A stretch of DNA of 64,000 bases from Roseateles violae (lineage in GTDB: Bacteria; Pseudomonadota; Gammaproteobacteria; Burkholderiales; Burkholderiaceae_C): the NCBI RefSeq assembly GCF_030410485.1, contig NZ_JAUHHC010000002.1, positions 868,001-932,000 of the forward strand. Direction: 5' to 3'. Below the pieces are notes generated by a model. It was not told where the DNA came from. It saw nothing but the letters and a program-made list of their open reading frames with translations, and did not search any database. The first letter of the stretch is position 1. Every line of letters starts with the position of its first letter. The position numbers and the translations under genes were made by a program. This document shows positions 57,374-64,000 of this stretch, in pieces.

Positions 57374-58474
57374 TCAGTCCTTGTTGGGAGCGGCAATGAA
57401 GCCGCTGATCTCGAGGCCGTAACCGGTCATGCTGGGCATGCGGCGCGGGCTGCCGAGCAGGCGCATCTTCTGCACGCCCAGCTCGCGCAGGATCTGCGCG
57501 CCGACGCCATAGGTGCGCAGGTCCATCGTCGTGCTGCGCGGCGGCTCGCTGCTCTGCGCGGTGAAACGCTCGAGCAGCCCGGCGGCATCGTCGCCGCAAT
57601 TCAGCAGCACGGCGACGCCGGCCGGCGCGCGCTTGAGTTCGGCCAGGGCCAGCGGCAGCGGCCAGCTGTGGCTGCAGGGGCCGGCCTCGAGCAGGTCCAG
57701 CAGCGACAGCGGCTCGTGCACGCGCACCAGCACGTCGTCGGCCGCTGACCAGCTGCCATGGCTGAGCGCCAGATGCAGCGCGCCGGTGCGGTCGCTGAAC
57801 ACGCTGCAGTCGAACTCGCCCTGGGCGGTGCGCAGCTTGCGCTGGGCGACCTTGCTGACCAGCGATTCGTTGCGGCTGCGGTGCTCGATCAGGTCGGCGA
57901 TGGTGCCGATCTTCAGGCCATGTTCCTTGGCGAAGAGCTCCAGGTCCGGCAGGCGGGCCATCGTGCCGTCGTCCTTCATGATCTCGCAGATCACGGCGGC
58001 CGGCTCCAGACCGGCCATGCGGGCGAGGTCGCAGCCGGCCTCGGTATGGCCGGCGCGCATCAGCACGCCGCCGTCCTGCCCCTGCAGCGGGAAGATATGG
58101 CCGGGCTGGACCAGATCGCGCGCCTCGGCATGGCGGCCGACGGCCGCCTGCACCGTGCGGGCGCGGTCGGCGGCCGAGATACCGGTCGTGACGCCGGTGG
58201 CGGCCTCGATCGAGACGGTGAAGGCGGTGCCGTGCTTGGTGCCGTTGCGGGTGGCCATCGGCGGCAGTTGCAGGCGCTCGCAGCGTTCGCGGGTCAGGGT
58301 CAGGCAGATCAGGCCGCGGCCATGCTTGGCCATGAAATTGATCGCTTCGGGCGTCACATGGTCGGCGGCCAGCACGAGGTCGCCCTCGTTCTCGCGGTCC
58401 TCTTCATCGACCAGGATGACCATGCGGCCGGCCGCCAGCTCGGCGACCAGCTCGGATACGGGTGATATGGGCAT
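57374..58474 (-). CDS. ribBA: 3,4-dihydroxy-2-butanone 4-phosphate synthase with degenerate RibA-like domain
   Basis: 366 residues. The N-terminal about 205 residues are an intact RibB domain: [16 protein letters not shown] (acidic metal loop), [20 protein letters not shown] and [17 protein letters not shown]. The C-terminal part is related to GTP cyclohydrolase II by position and its [21 protein letters not shown] segment. However, the zinc-binding Cys cluster (GD-FGS-RCDC type) and the RQEGRGIGL motif are missing, so only DHBP synthase activity is expected. A separate ribA should exist elsewhere. Confidence 0.93.
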   Translation of the reverse strand: MPISPVSELVAELAAGRMVILVDEEDRENEGDLVLAADHVTPEAINFMAKHGRGLICLTLTRERCERLQLPPMATRNGTKHGTAFTVSIEAATGVTTGISAADRARTVQAAVGRHAEARDLVQPGHIFPLQGQDGGVLMRAGHTEAGCDLARMAGLEPAAVICEIMKDDGTMARLPDLELFAKEHGLKIGTIADLIEHRSRNESLVSKVAQRKLRTAQGEFDCSVFSDRTGALHLALSHGSWSAADDVLVRVHEPLSLLDLLEAGPCSHSWPLPLALAELKRAPAGVAVLLNCGDDAAGLLERFTAQSSEPPRSTTMDLRTYGVGAQILRELGVQKMRLLGSPRRMPSMTGYGLEISGFIAAPNKD

Positions 58475-58492
58475 AAACCCGATTGTATGTGT

Positions 58493-59608
58493 CTATGCAG
58501 GCCGGGCACGGAGCCGCAGGTCCTGGCCGACCGGCCGGCAGTCCAGCCAGCGCCATTGCAGCGCGTCCTTGAGCGATTCCAGCGGCCCGAAGGCGGCCAT
58601 TTCGCGGCCCTGGCCCAGCAGCTTGGGCGCCAGATAGACCAGCAGTTCGTCGACCAGGCCCTCGCGCAGCAGGGAGCCATTGAGCTTGTGGCCGGCCTCG
58701 ACATGCAGCTCGTTGATGCCGCGTGCGCCCAGATCGGCCAGCGCCGCGGCCAGGTCGACCTTGCCGCCGGGGCCGGGCAGGCTGGCGATCTCGGCGCCGG
58801 CGGCCTGCAGGTCCGGGCGGCTGCCGGCCGGCACGGCGGCATAGATCAAGACCTGGCCCGGCGGCGGCAGCAGCCGGGCGGAGACGGGCGTTTCGAGCCG
58901 CGAGTCGATGACAACCCGCAGCGGTTGCCGCGCCGTCTCGACCAGGCGCACGTCCAGCCGCGGGTCATCGTCGCGCACGGTGCCGATGCCGCTCAGCACC
59001 GCGCCGGCGCGCTTGCGCCAGGCGTGGCCGTCGCTGCGCGCGGCCTCGGCGGTGATCCATTGGCTGGCGCCATTCAGCAGTGCAGTGCGGCCGTCCAGCG
59101 AGGCGGCGATCTTCAGCCGCACAAAGGGCCGGCCGCGCTGCATGCGCGAGAAGAAGCCGATGTTCAGCTCGCGTGCTTCGTCGGCCAGCAGGCCGGTCTC
59201 GGCGGCGATGCCGGCGGCCCGCAGCCGCGCCATGCCCTGGCCCGCGACCAGCGGATTCGGATCCCCGACGGCGGCGACGACCCGGCCCAGGCCGGCGGCG
59301 ATCAGCGCATCGCAGCAGGGTGGCGTGCGGCCATGGTGGGAGCAGGGCTCCAGCGTCACATAGGCGGTGGCGCCGCGCACATCGGCGCCGCGCGCGGCGG
59401 CATCGCGCAAGGCCATCACCTCGGCATGGGCCTGGCCGGCCGCCTGCGTATGGCCGGCGCCGAGCACGCGGCCATCGGCCGCGACGATCAGGCAGCCGAC
59501 GCGCGGATTCGGGTCGGACAGGCCGATCGCCTGTTCGGCCAGCGCCAGCGCCTGGCGCATCGCGGCGAGCTCGTCGGCAATCTGGTTCGGAAGGGGCGGC
59601 GTGGACAT
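58493..59608 (-). CDS. ribD: Bifunctional riboflavin deaminase/reductase RibD
   Basis: 371-residue two-domain enzyme of riboflavin synthesis. The N-terminal deaminase has zinc motif HAE (61-63) and [11 protein letters not shown] (Cys89, Cys98). The C-terminal NADPH-dependent reductase begins near [18 protein letters not shown] and contains [16 protein letters not shown] and [13 protein letters not shown]. First gene of the ribD-ribBA-ribH-nusB-aminotransferase-ybgC-tol operon. No FMN riboswitch fits in the 35 bases upstream, and no ribE lies between ribD and ribBA. Confidence 0.96.
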   Translation of the reverse strand: MSTPPLPNQIADELAAMRQALALAEQAIGLSDPNPRVGCLIVAADGRVLGAGHTQAAGQAHAEVMALRDAAARGADVRGATAYVTLEPCSHHGRTPPCCDALIAAGLGRVVAAVGDPNPLVAGQGMARLRAAGIAAETGLLADEARELNIGFFSRMQRGRPFVRLKIAASLDGRTALLNGASQWITAEAARSDGHAWRKRAGAVLSGIGTVRDDDPRLDVRLVETARQPLRVVIDSRLETPVSARLLPPPGQVLIYAAVPAGSRPDLQAAGAEIASLPGPGGKVDLAAALADLGARGINELHVEAGHKLNGSLLREGLVDELLVYLAPKLLGQGREMAAFGPLESLKDALQWRWLDCRPVGQDLRLRARPA

Positions 59609-59643
59609 GGCGGCAGTCTAGCCGCCGCTGCGAAAGCCGGCGC

Positions 59644-60888
59644 TCAGCTGGGCTGGTGCAGCACCGTCTTGGTGTCGCTGAACAAGCCGGCCGCCGGGTC
59701 GACGCGATGACCGTCGGGGCAGTTGGCGCTCGCGCTGATGACCAGGAAGTTCTGCCGCGGCAGCGCGCCCGTGACGCCGTAGTAGTTCAGCGGATGCTCG
59801 AGGTTCGTGATCAGCGTGTCGCCGTCGTAGTCGGCGCTGTAGCGGCAGATCTTGTAGCGCAGTTCGCCCGTCAACGGGATGCCGCTGATATTGAGCTTGC
59901 CGGACCAGTTCGGTGTCGCGTCGGTGTTCGGGAAGACGATGCAGTAGTAGGCGACCGAGGCCTGCAGGAAGGCAGCGTCGACCGGCGCGTTGTCGAAGCA
60001 TTGGTAGGACGGCGCGTCGGGGCGGGCCGGAGCAGGTCCCGAGGCGGGCGTCGGCGGCGCATCGGCCTGGACGATTTCCATATCGAAGTTCGGCAGCGCA
60101 TAGCTGGCCGGCTGCTCGGCGCTCGGCGTATCGCCGAAGGAAAAGCGCACATGGCCGCTCAGCAGGAAGCCGCTCATGTTGTAGCTGCAGGCCGCGACAT
60201 CGGCCCCCGTCGAGGCAGCCGTCAGCGAGGAGCTTGCCGTGCCCATCGGTACTGTGCAGCGGCCGATGATGGCGCCGGTCAGGTTGTTGAAGATCCAGGC
60301 GACGGTGGCCAGCGGGCTCGGCACCAGCGCGCTGCGGCGATTGCCGAGATCCTTGGCTTCGACCGGGATCGTGGTGTGGCGGTCGCCGGGGCGACGCAGC
60401 GGCGTGCCATCGGGCGCAATGCCCAAGGCGCCGCTCAGTCTGGGATCGGCACCGGTGATAAAGCTGTCGATGATGACGAATTGCAAGTCGTTGGCGCGGT
60501 CGCGCCAGTTCACCTGCACATTGACCGCCTTCAACGGTGATCCGACCAAATCGGTCACCGTGCGGGTGAGCGCGAACGTGGCGTTGCTGTCGGGATCGCC
60601 GGCGTCGGGGACCACGTCGGCGGTGATGATGTCGGCATACGCCTTCATGCCGGCCGGCGGCGTGCTCGGCAGTGTCAGCACCGAATAGGCGCGCAATTGC
60701 TCCATCTCCTGCTGCGCGAGCCGGATCGCTTCGCCGCGCTGCTTGGCCAGATCGGCGCTGCGCCGCATATTGCCCTGCAGGCCGGCCAGCGCAATCATCC
60801 CGAAGGCCATGATCAGCAGCGCGACCAGGGCCTCGATCAGTGCAACGCCGCGCAAGCGCTTGACGAACGTAGGAGCGCGACGCTTCAT
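59644..60888 (-). CDS. pilV: Type IV pilus minor pilin PilV-like
   Basis: 414 residues. The prepilin signal is RLRG|VALIEALVALLIMAFGMIALAGLQ, with Glu at +5. The pseudopilin domain of about 150 residues is followed by an unusually long C-terminal region with several cysteines. The start at ATG 60888 overlaps the pilX stop (ATGA). Last gene of the minor-pilin operon. Confidence 0.85.
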   Translation of the reverse strand: MKRRAPTFVKRLRGVALIEALVALLIMAFGMIALAGLQGNMRRSADLAKQRGEAIRLAQQEMEQLRAYSVLTLPSTPPAGMKAYADIITADVVPDAGDPDSNATFALTRTVTDLVGSPLKAVNVQVNWRDRANDLQFVIIDSFITGADPRLSGALGIAPDGTPLRRPGDRHTTIPVEAKDLGNRRSALVPSPLATVAWIFNNLTGAIIGRCTVPMGTASSSLTAASTGADVAACSYNMSGFLLSGHVRFSFGDTPSAEQPASYALPNFDMEIVQADAPPTPASGPAPARPDAPSYQCFDNAPVDAAFLQASVAYYCIVFPNTDATPNWSGKLNISGIPLTGELRYKICRYSADYDGDTLITNLEHPLNYYGVTGALPRQNFLVISASANCPDGHRVDPAAGLFSDTKTVLHQPS

Positions 60889-62195
60889 TTGTCTTGATCC
60901 CACCAACTGCCGGGCACGCGCACGAAGCTGCCGGTCGCGTTGCGCAGCGCGTCCATGATGCCGGCGTGATAGCGCATGTCCACCCGACCGGCGGCCAGGA
61001 GGTTCCCCTCCGCGATCACGGCGCCGTTGACCAGGGCAGGATGCCCACTGGTATTGCTCCAGTCGAGGTTTCCACGGACATAGAGCAGGCCGTTCAGGAT
61101 AAGCGGGCCGGTGATCGTCACCGGTCCATTCGCGACGATCACCAGGGGGCTCAGCGGCAGGGCAGCGCTGCCCAGAGTGACATTGCTGGACAGCGTCAAG
61201 GGCCCGTCGACCCAGATCATCCGCATGCCCTGGTTGAAGGCGGCCAGCAGTGCCGTGCTGCAGTCGCTGCCTTCCGTGCAGGGGATGCTGCGCATGGCCG
61301 GCTGGCTCTTGTACTGCGCCGGGGGCATGCCGAAATACTGGGCAAACATCAGGTCGCTTGCCTGGTCCCTGAATTGCTGGTCGTCACCGAGCAATGCTTG
61401 TTGGCCCGGCGTGCCCGGCAGGCTGTCCAGTCGATCCGTAGACAAGTCCGCCACGGACCCACCCGTCTGCAAGAGCAGGCCACTGCTGCGCGGATCGCTG
61501 TTGTGCAGACCCAGGGCGCCGGTGCCGTCGGTGATGGTCTGCTTCACGACCAGGGGCATGGCCGGCGGCATCTTCAGCGCGCTGATCAGTGCCGCCTCGA
61601 CCCGCACGGTGGCGCCGCCCAGCAGCTGGGCATTGGCCGCTCCCTGCTGCGTTTGGCAGACATCGGACTGGCTGCCGGTGCAACCGTGCGAGATGAGGCG
61701 CACCACGCCGGGACGTGCGGCCGGCTCGAAGCTGATGTGAAAGCTCGGCTGCATCTGCGCTGCGGGGGCGACATTCGCTGCCGCCCAGCCACCGGCCGGG
61801 CACTGGCAGGTCCAGCCGCCCTGCGCGTCCTGCGCTGCCGCGATGCGCACACAGCTGGCCGAGGTGGCCGATGCGACCAGCGGGCTAAGCGTCCGGCTAC
61901 CGGAGTCCATCCCCAGATAGCGCTCGCGAAAACTGCTGGTCGGGTTGCCGCTGCCGGTGCAGGCGGCGTTGATATTGAGGCCGTTGAGCATGCCCAGCGC
62001 CCATTCGCTGCCGGCCTCGGCGGCCTCCAGTCCGACGCCGCTGCGGTAGTAGTTGCTGGCGATGCGCTGTTCAAAGATCAGATTGCGGTTTGCATAGGCG
62101 GCCATCATCGCCATGATGAAGAACAGCACCATCACGATGACCAGCGTTGCCGCGCCGCGCTGGCGTGCATTGCCGAGTGACTGGACGTCGCTCAT
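60885..62195 (-). CDS. pilX: Type IV pilus assembly protein PilX-like
   Basis: 436 residues. The N-terminal QRGAATLVIVMVLFFIMAMMAAYANRN is the PilX class-III-like hydrophobic segment (no +5 Glu), followed by EQRIASNYYRSGVGLEAAEAGSEWAL. The remainder is a large extracellular domain with several cysteines and a beta-rich stretch near the end. Minor pilin that helps prime pilus assembly. ATG 62195 overlaps the pilW stop. Confidence 0.83.
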   Translation of the reverse strand: MSDVQSLGNARQRGAATLVIVMVLFFIMAMMAAYANRNLIFEQRIASNYYRSGVGLEAAEAGSEWALGMLNGLNINAACTGSGNPTSSFRERYLGMDSGSRTLSPLVASATSASCVRIAAAQDAQGGWTCQCPAGGWAAANVAPAAQMQPSFHISFEPAARPGVVRLISHGCTGSQSDVCQTQQGAANAQLLGGATVRVEAALISALKMPPAMPLVVKQTITDGTGALGLHNSDPRSSGLLLQTGGSVADLSTDRLDSLPGTPGQQALLGDDQQFRDQASDLMFAQYFGMPPAQYKSQPAMRSIPCTEGSDCSTALLAAFNQGMRMIWVDGPLTLSSNVTLGSAALPLSPLVIVANGPVTITGPLILNGLLYVRGNLDWSNTSGHPALVNGAVIAEGNLLAAGRVDMRYHAGIMDALRNATGSFVRVPGSWWDQDK

Positions 62196-62902
62196 GCCGG
62201 GCAACTCCCGACGATGCGGTCATTGCGCATGCGGCTGGTGACCCGCACGGTGCGCAGCGCCTTGTCGTCGCGCCGGGGATGGCCGCTGAGCGTGATGTCG
62301 AAGTAGCGAATCTGCTGCAGCGGGCAGGCCGCCGGATCAGGACAGGGCACGCTGCAAAAGCCGTCCAGAAACAGCGGCTGCACCGTCAGCTTGACATTGA
62401 AGCGCGTGATAGTCAGCGTTTCCCTGTCGGTCAGCGGTTGCCAGTTGCCGCCCAGCAGCGATTGCAGCACGCCGTTGTCGATTCGAAAACCGAACGATTC
62501 CCGCTCCGTCACGACATTGTCCTCAGCATCGCCCGGCGGCGTCGTCAGCGGCAGCACGTAGTTGTCGGCCCGTGAGTAGCTGTAGCGCAGCACATCGCCT
62601 GCCTGCGTGTCGACGGCTGGCGTCGTGTCGCTATACGGGCTGCTCGCCGGCATGGTCGCGCCGGGCGCCCAGACGCCGCTTTCAGGCGTGGCCCAGAAAC
62701 CGGCGCGGCGTAGGTCACGCAGCATCAGATCGGCGGCGGCCCGCAGATCCTGCTGGACCTGGGTTTCCTGAACCAGCCGACGATGCTCGTCGACCTGCTT
62801 GGTCATCATTAGGCTGGCGCCGGCGACCACGATCATGCCGACCGTGATGCCGATCATCAGTTCGATCAGACTAAGGCCGCGCTGGCTATGCCCGACTAGC
62901 AT
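62192..62902 (-). CDS. pilW: Type IV pilus minor pilin PilW-like
   Basis: 236 residues. Prepilin peptidase site SQRG|LSLIELMIGITVGMIVVAG with Glu at +5, then the long alpha helix and ADLMLRDLRRAGFWA typical of PilW. Start at ATG 62902, overlapping the fimT stop by 7 bases. The longer frame to 63223 lies over fimT and is not coding. Confidence 0.87.
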   Translation of the reverse strand: MLVGHSQRGLSLIELMIGITVGMIVVAGASLMMTKQVDEHRRLVQETQVQQDLRAAADLMLRDLRRAGFWATPESGVWAPGATMPASSPYSDTTPAVDTQAGDVLRYSYSRADNYVLPLTTPPGDAEDNVVTERESFGFRIDNGVLQSLLGGNWQPLTDRETLTITRFNVKLTVQPLFLDGFCSVPCPDPAACPLQQIRYFDITLSGHPRRDDKALRTVRVTSRMRNDRIVGSCPA

Positions 62903-63459
62903 GGCGGCACTCCGCTGAAGGACCCATTGGGCGTGCAGGTGCGCACGCGGCCCGCTGCATTCAATTCGAGTTTCAACTGCGCGCCTCGCACGCCACTGAC
63001 GGTGACCGAGAAGCCCTGCGGCGAGGCGGTCAACTGGGGCGTTTCGAAGGAGACGGTACCGGAGGGGGCGGTCGAGCCGGTCGGCGCCGAGGAGGCGAAA
63101 CTGACGCCGACCGACTTCGGAATGCGCTCCGTCTTGAACTCGGTCGTGGCGGACATGCAGGCGTCGCCGGTATTGAGGCAATTGCAGCGTGGCGAGGTGT
63201 CGAAATAAGACACGGTGTAGCAACTCTGATCGCTACCGTTGCGGAAGATCAGCCTCACCGCATTTAAGGGACGCAGCGCCGTTTCGGCGCGGGCAAAGGC
63301 AAGATCGGTGCTGATCTGCTCGGCAATCGCTTGCACGCGGCGACGGTTCAACATGTCGGCCAAGGAGGGGGCGGCCACCGCGAGAAGGATGCCCAGGATG
63401 ACCAGGACCATCAGCACCTCGACGAAGGTGACGCCGCTGCCACGGCGCTTCGATGTCAT
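62896..63459 (-). CDS. fimT: Minor pilin FimT/GspH-like
   Basis: 187-residue pseudopilin. Prepilin motif GSG|VTFVEVLMVLVILGILLAVAAPSLAD and AEQISTDLAFARAETALR match FimT/GspH. Two cysteine pairs are present (SCYTV, RCNCLN ... ACMS; CTP ... PPC). ATG 63459 overlaps the preceding pilE-like stop (ATGA); ATG 63471 is an alternative. Confidence 0.87.
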   Translation of the reverse strand: MTSKRRGSGVTFVEVLMVLVILGILLAVAAPSLADMLNRRRVQAIAEQISTDLAFARAETALRPLNAVRLIFRNGSDQSCYTVSYFDTSPRCNCLNTGDACMSATTEFKTERIPKSVGVSFASSAPTGSTAPSGTVSFETPQLTASPQGFSVTVSGVRGAQLKLELNAAGRVRTCTPNGSFSGVPPC

Positions 63460-63944
63460 TGCGGCCAGCATATCGACGCGGCCCGGGTCGAGGCCGGGTT
63501 GCTGTCCCGGTAGTTCAGATTGCCGCCGCTGACCTCAATGAAGATATCGCTGCAGTCGCTATCGCGGGCCTGCGAACCGCCGCTGATCGGTTTGGCGTGG
63601 ACCTGGTAGCCGGCGACATAGCTCTCCGGATCGCCGAGGCCGTTCAGGCTAAGAACGTAATACTTGGGTGCCGGCGGTGCGGAGGAAAAGAGGGCACTCA
63701 AATCCGATGCGTAGCTGCCATTGTTGCTGCGCCAGCGCTCCTGCGCCTGCACCACCGTCGACAGGCTGGTGATCGCGTCACTGCGCCGGCTCTTCATCAC
63801 ATGCCGCTGATAGGTCGGCAATGCCACGCCAAGCAGGACACCGATGATGACCAGCACCAGCAGAAGCTCCGCCAAGGTGAACCCCCGGCATTTCAGAGCG
63901 CGGCGGTAGTGCGATGCGAAGCTGAGGTTCCGGTGCCTGGACAT
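63456..63944 (-). CDS. pilE: Type IV pilin, PilE-like
   Basis: 162-residue pilin. Long leader of 21 residues, cleavage in KCRG|FTLAELLLVLVIIGVLLGVALPTYQ, Glu26 at mature +5. The globular domain has the PilE-type YASDLSALF and C-terminal disulfide cysteines (SDCSDIF, SICWPQ). First gene of the operon, which reads pilE-fimT-pilW-pilX-pilV with 4- to 7-base overlaps. Only about 55 bases of upstream sequence lie in the window. Confidence 0.85.
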   Translation of the reverse strand: MSRHRNLSFASHYRRALKCRGFTLAELLLVLVIIGVLLGVALPTYQRHVMKSRRSDAITSLSTVVQAQERWRSNNGSYASDLSALFSSAPPAPKYYVLSLNGLGDPESYVAGYQVHAKPISGGSQARDSDCSDIFIEVSGGNLNYRDSNPASTRAASICWPQ

Positions 63945-64000
63945 GGCCGGATTATGGAAACCCGGGCTTTTTTCACATTCGCAGGCCCGACCGCTCGTCA

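Noticed and set aside
58475-59643. FMN riboswitch for the riboflavin genes
   Set aside because: Gaps before ribBA (18 bases) and ribD (35 bases) are far too short for the element.

Overview
The window is a GC-rich, gene-dense stretch of a bacterial chromosome. Gene content and order (rimP-nusA-infB-rbfA-truB-typA, ribD-ribBA-ribH-nusB-aminotransferase-ybgC-tolQRA, DUF2282/DUF692/DUF2063/DoxX, a PEP-CTERM protein, a type IV pilus minor-pilin operon) point to a betaproteobacterium of the order Burkholderiales. A relative of Roseateles, Pelomonas or Rubrivivax is a reasonable guess, but the genus is inferred from gene style and not proven here. Many neighbouring genes overlap by 4 bases (ATGA or GTGA), so much of the window is organised in translationally coupled operons.

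Layout. 1-2737: 3' part of an amino-acid decarboxylase and convergent fabI, sharing a terminator. 2806-11360: a promoter, a structured attenuator-like leader and the transcription/translation operon rimP-nusA-infB-rbfA-truB-typA. 11393-20694: a hairpin cluster, an EamA permease with a 3-hydroxyisobutyryl-CoA-hydrolase-like protein, a DASS carboxylate transporter, a small charged secreted protein, dusA, a periplasmic metallo-beta-lactamase-fold protein overlapping an alkyltransferase gene, rhlE and rdgC. 20800-25815: a PEP-CTERM protein, a three-gene set (PIG-L deacetylase, AstE-like deacylase, FrnE-like thioredoxin-fold protein) and an EamA permease. 25851-35662: ligA, a small cupin, a GAF-GGDEF cyclase, manB/algC-type mutase with waaA, a LytS/LytTR two-component pair and a Tat/lipobox FAD oxidase. 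35809-43638: an Ada-AlkA fusion with a separate ogt, a third EamA permease, selD, an AcoR-like regulator lacking its AAA+ domain, and a GspE/PilB-type ATPase with four tandem MshEN-like repeats. 43763-48084: 5-oxoprolinase and pyroglutamyl peptidase, a pyroglutamate salvage pair.

48104-51361 is a bufferin-type RiPP locus: an ECF sigma factor and a small zinc-finger anti-sigma diverge from a four-cysteine secreted precursor (DUF2282), an MNIO/DUF692 modifying enzyme, a DUF2063 partner and a DoxX membrane protein. Known family members make thiooxazole-containing copper-binding peptides.

51339-59608 is the tolA-tolR-tolQ-ybgC / aminotransferase-nusB-ribH-ribBA-ribD operon, read on the minus strand. 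It is interrupted by a 1.4-kb, clearly lower-GC insertion inside codon 15 of ybgC. The insertion is bounded by imperfect 15-bp core repeats that share an identical 7-bp centre (TCCCAGT), as expected for tyrosine-recombinase attL/attR. It contains clustered short repeats that could be arm sites and a single lipoprotein gene, but no integrase. It gives ybgC a new N-terminus and cuts the tol genes off from the upstream operon. 59644-63944 is a minor-pilin operon (pilE-like, fimT, pilW, pilX, pilV).

No rRNA, tRNA, CRISPR array, transposase or integrase gene was seen.
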